Below, in pieces: positions 17,921 to 26,816 of a DNA stretch of 64,000 nt; positions within the stretch are counted from its first letter, which is position 1, and each line of letters starts with the position of its first letter. Source of the stretch: an uncultured Lachnospiraceae bacterium. GTDB taxonomy: Bacteria; Bacillota; Clostridia; Lachnospirales; Lachnospiraceae. Under the pieces are notes generated by a model, which was not told the origin of the DNA, searched no databases, and saw only the letters and a list, made by a program, of their open reading frames with translations. The position numbers were made by a program, and so were the translations under genes. The DNA is taken from the NCBI GenBank assembly GCA_900550475.1, contig URSA01000009.1, forward strand, positions 65,209-129,208, given 5' to 3'.

Positions 17921-17963
17921 CAGGGGATTTTCGGCAGGGCTTGCGCCCTGTCGGTATCCCTTG
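17921..17963 (+). terminator. Intercistronic hairpin after the maltodextrin-binding protein gene
   Basis: An outer stem (GGGGAT/ATCCC) and an inner stem CGGCAGGGC-TTGC-GCCCTGTCG form a long hairpin between the binding-protein and permease genes, without a T-run. It probably protects the upstream message and lowers read-through, as at 2428. Confidence 0.6.
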
Positions 17964-18018
17964 TTATAATGAAGAAAATATCCATCATTGCAGTCTTTGG
18001 CTGAAGGAGGGCATGCGC

Positions 18019-19407
18019 ATGAGCGACAGCAAGCGAGCCGAAAAGAGAAAAAAGGGAAAAGAATTTGCAACGCCGTACACGCTTATGGCGGCTTTGAAAA
18101 AAGGGGATATCGCCACCAGACTTTCTTTCATCATTTGCGGTGCGGGAAACATTATTTACAGACAATTCATCAAGGGACTGATCTTCCTTGGGATAGAAGC
18201 CCTCTATATCTACTATCTGGTAACCAAGGGACTCCATGATCTTTCCATGCTGCCAAGCCTTGGCTGGAGAGAACAGCAGAAGACATGGAATGAAGCAAAG
18301 GGTTTTTATGAGTATACTGCCGGAGACAACTCTGTGCTTATCCTGCTCTGGGGTGTGGTTGCAGTATTCTTGACATTCATGTTCATTCTTTTCTGGATTG
18401 GGCAGGTGAAGAGTGCATATAAGGCACAGTGCCTGACAAAGCAGGGAAAGCATGTGAACAGCTTCTGGGAGGATATCAGGGATCTGTTTAACGGCAACCT
18501 GCAGAATCTTCTGATGTCCATTCCCATGACAGGTATCATCGCATTCACTATCCTGCCCCTGATCTTCATGATCAGCATGGCGTTTACCAACTATAGCAAG
18601 GTGGGCGATCATCTGGTGCTGTTTGACTGGGTGGGGCTTGTTAACTTCAAGAAGGTACTTAGTTTCAGTGATTCCATCGGACAACAATTCTGGTCGGTAC
18701 TGGGATGGACTTTGGTCTGGGCAGTGCTTGCAACCGGACTTAACTATATACTGGGAATGATCCTTGCAATCGTAATCAACCGCAAGGGAACCAGATTCAA
18801 GAGCTTTTGGCGGTTCTGCTTTATTCTTTCTATTGCGGTTCCGCAGTTTGTATCGCTGCTGATCATGCGGACCATGTTCAGCCAGCAGGGCGCGGTCAAC
18901 GTTCTTTTACAGAAATGGGGACTGATAAGCAGCCCGATTCCTTTCTGGACGGACACCACATGGGCACGGTGCATGGTTATCATCATCAACCTCTGGGTCG
19001 GCATTCCCTACACCCTGATGCAGGCCACCGGTATCCTGCAGAATATTCCTTCCGAGCTGTATGAGTCGGCGAAGGTGGACGGCGCCAATGCCGTTGTTAC
19101 ATTCTTCAAGATCACGCTGCCGTACATGATGTTCGTCATGACGCCGTATCTGATCACACAGTTTACCGGAAACGTGAACAACTTCAACGTTATCTTCCTT
19201 CTGTCCGGCGGCGCGCCTACTCCGGTCGGTAACTCCGCAGGAAAGACGGATCTTCTGGTTACATGGCTGTATAAGCTGACAGTCGATCAGCAGTACTTCA
19301 ATCTGGGCTCCGTCATCGGTATCATGACCTTCGTGGTGCTGGCGATCGTAGCGCTTGTGACCTATCGGAATACCGCATCATATAAGGACGAGGAGGGATT
19401 CCAATAA
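18019..19407 (+). CDS. Maltodextrin ABC transporter permease, MalF type
   Basis: The permease has 462 residues, with an N-terminal extension of about 150 residues (charged start, then two or three membrane segments) before the transport domain. The ATPase-contact loop is ESAKVDGANAVVTFF near residue 350. The ATG at 18019 is chosen over 18013 because GAAGGAGGG ends eight bases before it. The stop codon overlaps the next start by one base (TAATG). Confidence 0.92.
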   Translation: MSDSKRAEKRKKGKEFATPYTLMAALKKGDIATRLSFIICGAGNIIYRQFIKGLIFLGIEALYIYYLVTKGLHDLSMLPSLGWREQQKTWNEAKGFYEYTAGDNSVLILLWGVVAVFLTFMFILFWIGQVKSAYKAQCLTKQGKHVNSFWEDIRDLFNGNLQNLLMSIPMTGIIAFTILPLIFMISMAFTNYSKVGDHLVLFDWVGLVNFKKVLSFSDSIGQQFWSVLGWTLVWAVLATGLNYILGMILAIVINRKGTRFKSFWRFCFILSIAVPQFVSLLIMRTMFSQQGAVNVLLQKWGLISSPIPFWTDTTWARCMVIIINLWVGIPYTLMQATGILQNIPSELYESAKVDGANAVVTFFKITLPYMMFVMTPYLITQFTGNVNNFNVIFLLSGGAPTPVGNSAGKTDLLVTWLYKLTVDQQYFNLGSVIGIMTFVVLAIVALVTYRNTASYKDEEGFQ

Positions 19408-20276
19408 TGAAAAGAAAAGAAAAATCCGCAAAAACAAGAAAGGTTGTTGTCAATACACTGGTGCATGTTCTGCTGACGCTGCTTGCCGTGATCTGGCTGT
19501 TCCCCATTTTCTGGGTGATCCTGACCAGCTTGCGGGCGGAGCCGGGCTCCTACACCAACACCTTCTTCCCAAAGGGGTATACGTTTGCAAACTATGTGAA
19601 GCTGTTTACGGACAGGGGCATCCTGAACTTTCCACAGATGTTTAAGAACACCTTCATCATTGCAATCTTTTCCTGCCTGATCTCGTCCTTTATGGTGCTT
19701 TGCGTATCCTACTGTATGTCGAGACTGCGTTACAGATTCCGCAAGAAGTTTATGAACCTTGCCATGATCCTGACCCTGTTTCCGGGCTTTATGTCCATGG
19801 CGGCTACCTACTATATCCTGAAGGCGCTGGGACTTTCCGAGGGCGCCATGATCCGCGTGGCACTGGTGATGGTTTACTCAGGCGGTGCGGGACTTGGCTT
19901 CTATGTGGCGAAGGGATTCTTCGATACCATCCCGAGAGCGCTGGATGAGGCGGCATTTCTGGACGGCGCTACCAAATGGCAGGTATTTACCAGAATCACA
20001 ATACCTCTGAGCAAGCCGATTCTGGTATATACGGTTCTGACCTCCTTCATGGCACCCTGGACGGATTTCATCTTTGCGAAGGTAATCTGCCGTGCGGAGA
20101 GCCAGTATTACACGGTTGCAATCGGACTGTGGAAAATGTTGGAGAAGGAGTATATCAACCAATGGTATACGAGCTTTGCGGCGGGAGCTGTGTGCATCTC
20201 CATTCCCATTGCCATCGTATTTCTGCTGACCCAGCGGTTCTATGCGGACGGTATGTCCGGCGCGGTGAAGGGCTAG
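19407..20276 (+). CDS. Maltodextrin ABC transporter permease, MalG type
   Basis: This 289-residue permease has a charged N-terminus, six predicted membrane segments and the EAA loop LDEAAFLDGATKWQVF near residue 180. It pairs with the upstream MalF-type protein. Translation is coupled through the TAATG overlap. No ATPase gene follows; the next gene is the alpha-amylase. Confidence 0.93.
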   Translation: MKRKEKSAKTRKVVVNTLVHVLLTLLAVIWLFPIFWVILTSLRAEPGSYTNTFFPKGYTFANYVKLFTDRGILNFPQMFKNTFIIAIFSCLISSFMVLCVSYCMSRLRYRFRKKFMNLAMILTLFPGFMSMAATYYILKALGLSEGAMIRVALVMVYSGGAGLGFYVAKGFFDTIPRALDEAAFLDGATKWQVFTRITIPLSKPILVYTVLTSFMAPWTDFIFAKVICRAESQYYTVAIGLWKMLEKEYINQWYTSFAAGAVCISIPIAIVFLLTQRFYADGMSGAVKG

Positions 20277-20326
20277 GAAAGCCGGAGAGAATAAAGAAAA
20301 GCATAAAAGAAAAGGAGCGGGAATTT

Positions 20327-22030
20327 ATGAAAAAGAAATTGCTGATTCTCCTTTGCATACTGGGCATGGCATCCGCCATGCCCGGCTGTGCATCAGGGGG
20401 AAATGTGCCGTCGCAGGGCACGGAGAGCAGCGTGACGGACACGTTTGCGCAGGAGGAGACAACCTCCGGAGCACTCTATGGGGAGGCGCTTCCCGTGGAT
20501 GTGCCGGACGATAAGTACAGAACCTTCTACGAGGTTTTCGTGTACTCCTTCTATGACAGCGACGGCGACGGGATCGGGGATCTGAACGGGCTTGTGGAGA
20601 AGTTAGATTATATAAACGACGGCGACGATGCCACTGCCACGGATTTAGGCTGCAACGGTATCTGGCTTATGCCGATCATGCCGTCCCCTACCTACCACAA
20701 ATATGATGTGACGGACTATATGGCGATTGATACCAAATACGGCACCATGGAGGATTTCGACCGCTTTATGGCGGCGTGTGAGGAGCGCGATATCCATGTG
20801 CTCATCGACCTTGTGATCAACCACACCTCCTCGAAGCATCCATGGTTTACCCAGGCGGTTTCCTATCTGCAGGGACTTGGAGATGGAGAGCCCTCCGCAG
20901 AGGACTGCCCATACATAGACTACTACAATTTTGCGAAGGAGAAGAAAGCGGGCTCATGGTATCAGGTGCCCGGCACGGACTGGTATTACGAAGCACCGTT
21001 CTGGAGCGAGATGCCTGATCTGAATCTGGCAGACGAGAAGGTGAGGGCGGAGATCGCAGACATCACGCAGTTCTGGCTGGATAAGGGAGTGGAGGGATTC
21101 CGCCTTGACGCTGCCAAGGAGTATGTTTCCGGCAATACGGGAGAGAATGTGGAGATCCTGCGCTGGCTGAACGATACGGTGAAGAGTCAGAAGGAGGATG
21201 CTTATATAGTGGCGGAGGTATGGTCGGATGTTGCAACCTATGCACAGTATTATGAGAGCGGCATCGACAGTACCTTTGACTTCCAGTTTGCTTCCCAGGA
21301 CGGCATCATAGCAAAGAGCTTGAACGGCAGCGGCAACCAGAATGCCGTGACCTACGGAACCGCAGCGGCAGCCATCGGTAAGAAGCTGGCGGCATACAAC
21401 GAAAATTATATTGACGCGCCCTTCTACACCAATCATGACATGGGGCGCAGCGCGGGATATTACGCGGGAGACAGCAGCACGGAAAAGACCAAGATCGCAC
21501 AGGCGATGAACCTGCTTATGAACGGAAATGCCTTTCTGTATTACGGCGAGGAGCTTGGCATGAAGGGCTCCGGCAAGGATGAAAATAAACGCGCCCCCAT
21601 GCAGTGGAGCAGTGATGCCTTAGAGGCGGGCATGTGCAGGGGACCTGCGGATATGGATGCCGTGAAGATGAAGTTCGGAAGCCTTGCGGAGCAGGAGGCG
21701 GATCCCCTGTCCGTATACTGTTATGTGAGGGATGTGATCCGGGTGCGGAATGCGTTCCCTGAGATTGCCAGGGGAGAGGTGACTTACCTTTCAGATGTGT
21801 CGGATGAGCAGCTCTGCGTGCTGAAAAAGACATATCAGGGCAAGGAATTGTTATTGATCTACAATCTGTCCGGAGAGACGAAAACACTGGATAAGACGCA
21901 GCTTACGCTGGATGGAGCGGCCTTGGGCGATATGACACTTTGCACGGCGCTTCTGACCGGGGAGGAGCTGCCCGAGGAGGATGGAAGCAGTCTGACGGTT
22001 CCGGCTTACGGAGTGGTGATCTACCGGTAA
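20327..22030 (+). CDS. GH13 alpha-amylase-family lipoprotein
   Basis: This 567-residue protein begins MKKKLLILLCILGMASAMPG followed by Cys, so it should be a lipoprotein on the outer face. The GH13 motifs are all present: DLVINHTS (region I), GFRLDAAK with the nucleophile Asp (II), VAEVW with the acid/base Glu (III) and TNHDMGR (IV). GDGIGDLNGL near residue 75 is typical of neopullulanase/intermediate-type amylases. AAGGAG precedes the ATG. It should split starch or maltodextrin at the cell surface for the uptake system just upstream. Confidence 0.93.
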   Translation: MKKKLLILLCILGMASAMPGCASGGNVPSQGTESSVTDTFAQEETTSGALYGEALPVDVPDDKYRTFYEVFVYSFYDSDGDGIGDLNGLVEKLDYINDGDDATATDLGCNGIWLMPIMPSPTYHKYDVTDYMAIDTKYGTMEDFDRFMAACEERDIHVLIDLVINHTSSKHPWFTQAVSYLQGLGDGEPSAEDCPYIDYYNFAKEKKAGSWYQVPGTDWYYEAPFWSEMPDLNLADEKVRAEIADITQFWLDKGVEGFRLDAAKEYVSGNTGENVEILRWLNDTVKSQKEDAYIVAEVWSDVATYAQYYESGIDSTFDFQFASQDGIIAKSLNGSGNQNAVTYGTAAAAIGKKLAAYNENYIDAPFYTNHDMGRSAGYYAGDSSTEKTKIAQAMNLLMNGNAFLYYGEELGMKGSGKDENKRAPMQWSSDALEAGMCRGPADMDAVKMKFGSLAEQEADPLSVYCYVRDVIRVRNAFPEIARGEVTYLSDVSDEQLCVLKKTYQGKELLLIYNLSGETKTLDKTQLTLDGAALGDMTLCTALLTGEELPEEDGSSLTVPAYGVVIYR

Positions 22031-22037
22031 ACAGAGA

Positions 22038-22082
22038 AAAATCGAAGCCCCACAGGGGGGAACCTGTGGGGCCTCGATTTGT
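22038..22082 (+). terminator. Terminator of the maltodextrin operon
   Basis: An approximately 18-bp stem (AAATCGA.GCCCCACAGG with its complement) with a short G-rich loop is followed by a weak T-run. The next 190 bases are AT-rich and contain no gene that I can see. Confidence 0.85.
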
Positions 22083-22273
22083 GTAAAAGGGGAATTCTTC
22101 CGGAATTGCTAATTAGCAGCCTTGACATCTCTATCAAGACAAGATTTATTGTAAACTATAATTCGACATTTGTCTACAACAATATTGCGCATAAATAAAA
22201 ATATATTAGCTCATAACCGGATTTGGTCGACAATGATCGACAAAAATCGCGGAAAGAATCGAAAACATCTTGC

Positions 22274-24562
22274 TTAATTCTCATAGTAAGCGCGTTCCAT
22301 AGCTAATTCTTCGGGCAATTCGCTTCCACTGTTTTCCACACGTTTCTCCAAAAGCGCCAGCTTGTGGAGCTGCTGGGTGCGTTGTACAGAGAAATGCTCC
22401 AACGTTTCCTTGTAGATCGGATTGCCCTGCAGGGCATCGCGGGTCTGCCTGGCAAAAGGACAGTAGGCGAACAGAATGGAGCGGGCGGGCTTTGTCAGCC
22501 TCGGGGAGCCTGTGCTCTCAAACAGGATGTAGGTGATATAATCCCGCACAAACATTTCCTTGAAGCTTCCTCTCGCCTTTTGCAGCGCCGCCTTGAGCCG
22601 CTCCTTGGCGTCCGCAGAAAGGTCGTGGTTTTTCCGGTAAAACTGTATGTAGTCAAAATATTCGCTGGTGAGAGAACGCTCGGAAACATCGTTCCAGCGG
22701 GCACCCTGAATACGCTTGCACATTTCCCAGCGGTATTCGCCGGTCAGACGTACGACGGCGGAACGCAGATCCTCCAGATAGAAGATGGGGAGCATCATAC
22801 GCGCCGGTGTGGTACGGCGTTTGCCCTCAATTTCCTGCCACATGACACCACGGGTTCCCACGCAGGGCATGAGAATGAAATCCGGGAGCACCCGCACATG
22901 GAAGAACTCCTTGGGGATGCCGGCGGCAGTGTTGGTGTAAACGTATTCGCGGTAGAAGGCGTCAAAGTCCACCTTTTCCACATCGTCTAACAGCTCGCAG
23001 ATCGCGGATGCGGAGACATAGGAGGTGTCCGCATGCTTTAACATGTTGTGGTCTGAAAAGACGGGACAGAAGGTGGAGATACGGCCGAATGCTATTTTGT
23101 TCACGCTGGGGAACATATTCTCAAGCTCATATTCCACACGCTTTTTCATGTCGCCGGAAAGAGCCGTCTCCTCGGCGGCAGTGATCTTACCCGTAACCTT
23201 CTGGGAGTGGAGATACTCGGAGTAGTCCTGATCGAACTCGTTGCGGCTGGGGCCTTTCTTTCCGGCAAGGATGGCAAGAAGCCAGTCGTAGAAGGTATAG
23301 ACCCGGTCGTTTGCAGATTTTGCCAGCCTGTCCGCAAGTCCTGCCAGACATACGGCGTTCTCCACTCCCGCAAGCTCCTCGTCCGCATAGCCGAAGTAGA
23401 GGAACATGCGCACGGGCAGGGGAATCTCATGATCCTCTGCCGCCTTGAAAAAAACTGCGGCGTACAATTTGTAGAAGGCGGCGGCAATCCGCTGACGAAG
23501 AAGTCTGGCAGAGTCATCGGTGGCGTTGGGATCGGCCAGCGACCGATACTGGTTGATCAGCTTTGTAAAGTCGGAACGCATTTCATCGGACGCACCCGCA
23601 TAAGCGAGAATGGCGGAGAGGGATCCCTTCAACTGCTCCAGTGTGTTTTGGGATGCACCGTCAGCATCGGAGGCATTACCCTGCTTTGCGGCGTCGCCCA
23701 CTGCCGACAGTTTGAGCATGGACTTGAAGTCCGCGATCCGCTGTCCCAACAGGACACGGTCCGCACAGGGGGATTCCGAAACCAGACGGATCATGCCGTT
23801 CATGCGCTCCACAATGGAGGCGGCGTCTGCATTCTCCCTGCTTAATTTTGGGAAAAGCGCGGTGCAGAAGCCGAACAGATCCTCACCCCTGCCGTCAAGG
23901 TACAGGGAGAGCGCCTGCTTCTGGTATTCCGCCAGCCCGTCAAACGCCGACAGGACACGGCGGTACTCCCCGCATGCGCCGGCAAACAGACCCGTCAGCA
24001 CGGCGGGCTCCCCGGAAAGCACGGCGGCGTTCGGGGAAGTCAGGATGCGCTGTATGCCCTCGTAGAAAGCGGACGAAAACAGCTCCTCCGGTGAATCCTC
24101 ATCCAGAGGCGCAAACTCGGGAAGCCCCTGCGGAATCTGCGGCTTCTGCTGATTGCGCGCACAGCATGCGGTATAGAAAGCATAGTCCTGGGTGAACGCG
24201 GTGTAGAGATTGCTGCAATAGAGCTGTGTGAGCTCGTGTGCACGCAGCAGGGAATCTCCCTGTCTGAAAGCGGAGCGGGAAAAAAGAACCGCATAGTCGG
24301 CGTTCTCCGTAAAGAGCAGCTCCAGCGCGGAGAGTCCGCAGCAGGGATATGCCATCACCGAGGAGTCCTCAAGCGCGGTGCAGGAGGTTGCGTGCAGATC
24401 GCTGTCTGCCTCGCAGATGCCTGCTACATCTCCCTTGCCGATGGTGTACCGCCCGCCGGGGAAAGAAATTTCAAAACTGCCCTTTAAAATAAGATATAAC
24501 TGCTTTACGGGGTCCTCTGTCTGAAACAGGGTGCTCCCCTTTGTGATTGTAATTGCTCCCAT
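22274..24562 (-). CDS. Large protein with N-terminal cyclic-nucleotide-binding-type domain
   Basis: The protein has 762 residues and starts MGAITITKGSTLFQTEDPVK. Residues 1-115 have the jelly-roll pattern of Crp/cNMP-binding domains (LYLILKGSFEISFPGG, then GKGDVAGICEAD), but no helix-turn-helix follows. The remaining 640 residues are mainly helical with a few beta stretches and match no family I know. There is no signal peptide or membrane segment. AGGAGG lies seven bases before the ATG at 24562. It may sense a nucleotide and regulate something other than DNA; the function is unknown. Confidence 0.65.
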   Translation of the reverse strand: MGAITITKGSTLFQTEDPVKQLYLILKGSFEISFPGGRYTIGKGDVAGICEADSDLHATSCTALEDSSVMAYPCCGLSALELLFTENADYAVLFSRSAFRQGDSLLRAHELTQLYCSNLYTAFTQDYAFYTACCARNQQKPQIPQGLPEFAPLDEDSPEELFSSAFYEGIQRILTSPNAAVLSGEPAVLTGLFAGACGEYRRVLSAFDGLAEYQKQALSLYLDGRGEDLFGFCTALFPKLSRENADAASIVERMNGMIRLVSESPCADRVLLGQRIADFKSMLKLSAVGDAAKQGNASDADGASQNTLEQLKGSLSAILAYAGASDEMRSDFTKLINQYRSLADPNATDDSARLLRQRIAAAFYKLYAAVFFKAAEDHEIPLPVRMFLYFGYADEELAGVENAVCLAGLADRLAKSANDRVYTFYDWLLAILAGKKGPSRNEFDQDYSEYLHSQKVTGKITAAEETALSGDMKKRVEYELENMFPSVNKIAFGRISTFCPVFSDHNMLKHADTSYVSASAICELLDDVEKVDFDAFYREYVYTNTAAGIPKEFFHVRVLPDFILMPCVGTRGVMWQEIEGKRRTTPARMMLPIFYLEDLRSAVVRLTGEYRWEMCKRIQGARWNDVSERSLTSEYFDYIQFYRKNHDLSADAKERLKAALQKARGSFKEMFVRDYITYILFESTGSPRLTKPARSILFAYCPFARQTRDALQGNPIYKETLEHFSVQRTQQLHKLALLEKRVENSGSELPEELAMERAYYEN

Positions 24563-24593
24563 AAAAACCTCCTTATATATTGCCCCTTTCTTT

Positions 24594-24622
24594 ATTATAC
24601 CCTTGCGTTCGACGGAATACAA
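24594..24622 (-). promoter_or_regulatory. Promoter of the cNMP-domain gene
   Basis: On the minus strand, TTGTAT and a perfect TATAAT are separated by 17 bases, about 30 bases before the start codon. Confidence 0.65.
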
Positions 24623-24642
24623 CTAAAAGCTTCCCTCGGTAC

Positions 24643-24670
24643 TTTACATTTGCCGAAATTATGTTACAAT
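24643..24670 (+). promoter_or_regulatory. Promoter of the 24714 gene
   Basis: TTTACA and TACAAT are separated by 16 bases, about 45 bases before the TTG start. Confidence 0.55.
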
Positions 24671-24713
24671 AGAAAATACATGAGTGTCATTTTTTTTACG
24701 GGGGTAGTTACGG

Positions 24714-25193
24714 TTGGAAGAGGATATTGAATACAGACGAAAAATGATCAGACGATACCGGGATGACGTAGAACCGTTGCTCCGCTATCTGCCGTGGCTG
24801 GAGGAGAAGAAGGGACGGAGTGTCAGCTCCTCTTATACAGGAGAGGATCTGGCGGCACATTCCATGTCTTTTCCCGTTTACGACAGTACCCTGATGGGAT
24901 TTGTCAGGGCGGTGCAGCAAACGAAGCTTCTGGACAGGAACTATGTGTATGTTTACACCAGATACCGCATGCGGACTGCCGCTGACGAGCGGGCGCAGAT
25001 TGAGCGGGCGGATACCCGCAACATGGAGGTGCTGACAGGCGTGCTGTCAAAGTACGTTCTGGGCGGCATGACAAAAGGATATCTGTGGCCGGAGGCGGTG
25101 GAGGAGGGGATTTTCCTCGCTGTGCTCAAAAGGTTCAAGAAATTGTTTGAAATGTGGGATCAGTCCGCAGAAAGTCAGGGGAAACAGGAGTAA
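24714..25193 (+). CDS. Conserved hypothetical protein
   Basis: The product is 159 residues, mostly helical, soluble and charged. Characteristic stretches are LLRYLPWLEEKKG, NYVYVYTRYRMRTAADE and YVLGGMTKGYLWPEAVEEGI. I do not know a function. The TTG at 24714 has GGGGGT nine bases upstream; the next in-frame ATG is nine codons on. It is followed after three bases by a TetR regulator, with which it should be cotranscribed, and is divergent from the cNMP-domain gene. Confidence 0.7.
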   Translation: MEEDIEYRRKMIRRYRDDVEPLLRYLPWLEEKKGRSVSSSYTGEDLAAHSMSFPVYDSTLMGFVRAVQQTKLLDRNYVYVYTRYRMRTAADERAQIERADTRNMEVLTGVLSKYVLGGMTKGYLWPEAVEEGIFLAVLKRFKKLFEMWDQSAESQGKQE

Positions 25194-25196
25194 GGT

Positions 25197-25781
25197 ATGG
25201 GCGAGAAGTCATTACAGAAAAAAAAATATATATTGGAGACTGCACGCAAGGTCTTTATGGAGAAGGGCTATAAAGATGTGACCATGAAGGATATTGTGGA
25301 GGCGTGCGATATCAGCCGGGGCGGTCTGTACCTGTATTTTTCCGGGACGGCGGAGATCTTTCTTGAGGTGCTGCGCATGGAGACGGAGGAGACGGACGAT
25401 GTGTTCTCCGACAGGATCAAGGAGGATGCGACGGCGACGGATATCCTGACCTTGTTTTTGAAGGAACAGATGAAGGAGCTTCTGAGAAAGAAGAACAACC
25501 TGACCGTGGCGACCTACGAATATTATTTTGGAGAGAATGTTCCCCCGAGGGAAAATATCCTGAAGAAGCAGTTTGATTCCGCGGTCAAGATCATTGAGAA
25601 GCTGATCGAGGCGGGCGTGGAGAACGGAGAGTTCTACTGCGAGGATTGCAGGGCCATGGCGCGCAATATTATGTTTGTGCTGGAAGGTCTGAAGATTTCC
25701 GCACATACGATCGGTATTTCGGCGGAGCTGGTGGACGAGGAGCTGCTCTTTATTTTGCGTGAGTTGGGAATTGATGAATAA
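25197..25781 (+). CDS. TetR-family transcriptional regulator
   Basis: This regulator of 194 residues has the N-terminal TetR helix-turn-helix (ILETARKVFMEKGYKDVTMK, then DISRGGLYLYFSG). The C-terminal ligand domain is not assignable. It starts three bases after the upstream gene and ends at a strong terminator. Its target could be its own operon or the aspartoacylase-like pair downstream; the sequence does not decide. Confidence 0.9.
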   Translation: MGEKSLQKKKYILETARKVFMEKGYKDVTMKDIVEACDISRGGLYLYFSGTAEIFLEVLRMETEETDDVFSDRIKEDATATDILTLFLKEQMKELLRKKNNLTVATYEYYFGENVPPRENILKKQFDSAVKIIEKLIEAGVENGEFYCEDCRAMARNIMFVLEGLKISAHTIGISAELVDEELLFILRELGIDE

Positions 25782-25787
25782 AGATGA

Positions 25788-25824
25788 AAAGAGTCCCGGG
25801 GGTCAGTGCCTTGGGACTTTTTTT
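25788..25824 (+). terminator. Rho-independent terminator
   Basis: AGTCCC pairs with GGGACT, with further CC/GG pairs inside, followed by TTTTTTT. Confidence 0.85.
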
Positions 25825-25868
25825 GCACACGGCAATTTGTGCCGCCTGCGGAACGAAGGAGATTGATA

Positions 25869-26804
25869 ATGATAGAACATGTGATTGAAATGGATCTGCC
25901 GGTAGGCGAACGGTTTGCCATCAGGAAAAACCGCATCTGCCATATGGAGGACAACGGGCATCTGGGAAGGGTATCCATTGTCTCGGGAATCCACGGCGAT
26001 GAGCTGGAGGGGCAGTATATCTGTTATGAGGTGGCGAGGAGGATCGCACTGGAGCCGGAGGCGTTAAAGGGGATTGTGGACATATATCCGGCCCTGAATC
26101 CGCTCGGTATCGACATGTCACACCGCAATATCCCGAAACTGGAAATGGATATGAACCGCATGTTCCCCGGGGACAGGAAGGGGGATATGTTTGAGCGCGC
26201 CGCCGCTGCGGTGGTGGAGGATCTGATAGGCTCCGACATCTGCATCGATGTGCATGCCAGCGATATATTTGTGCGGGAGATCCCGCAGGTGAGGGTCAGC
26301 GAGGAGTTTGCGGAAAGACTGCTTCCCTTTGCAAAGCTGATGAATGTGGATATGATCTGGATGAACGCCACCGCCACGGTTCACGAGGCGACACTGGCGC
26401 ACTCCATGAACGTGCTGGGCGTGCCCACCATGGTGCTGGAGATGGGACTTGGCAACAGCATTAACCGCGCCTACGGCAATCAGGTGGTGGACGGCATTTT
26501 TAACCTGATGCATGAGATGGGGCTTTGGACGGGCGAGGTCGGGACGGTACAGATGCCCGCCATCTCCAGCGACGGCGAGGTGGAGTTTATCAGAAGCGAC
26601 GATTACGGCATCTTCCTGCCGGGCATCGAGCACAATCACTTTGTGCGCAAGGGAGATGTGATCGGAGAGCTGGTGGATCCCTATTTGGGACAGCAGAAAT
26701 GCTGCTTCCGGGCAGGAAGGGACGGTCTTGTCTTCACCCTGCGCTCCTATCCGGTGGTCTATCCGGGAGATCTGATCGCCAGAATCCTGACCGGAATTAA
26801 GTAG
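25869..26804 (+). CDS. Succinylglutamate desuccinylase/aspartoacylase-family protein
   Basis: This 311-residue member of the AstE/AspA group (M14-like zinc hydrolases) keeps the zinc ligands: His and Glu in GIHGDELEG near residue 40 and the third His in IDVHAS near 122. The catalytic Glu is in MVLEMGLGNS near 200. It should cleave an amide bond of an N-acyl amino acid or peptide; the substrate is unknown. GAAGGAGATT precedes the ATG at 25869. A paralogue of equal length follows after 12 bases. Confidence 0.87.
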   Translation: MIEHVIEMDLPVGERFAIRKNRICHMEDNGHLGRVSIVSGIHGDELEGQYICYEVARRIALEPEALKGIVDIYPALNPLGIDMSHRNIPKLEMDMNRMFPGDRKGDMFERAAAAVVEDLIGSDICIDVHASDIFVREIPQVRVSEEFAERLLPFAKLMNVDMIWMNATATVHEATLAHSMNVLGVPTMVLEMGLGNSINRAYGNQVVDGIFNLMHEMGLWTGEVGTVQMPAISSDGEVEFIRSDDYGIFLPGIEHNHFVRKGDVIGELVDPYLGQQKCCFRAGRDGLVFTLRSYPVVYPGDLIARILTGIK

Positions 26805-26816
26805 AGGAGGCAACCT

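Noticed and set aside
22083..22270. Possible small RNA or gene in the AT-rich gap after the alpha-amylase
   Set aside because: Promoter-like words occur (TTGACA near 22122), but there is no open frame with a ribosome site and no convincing structure.
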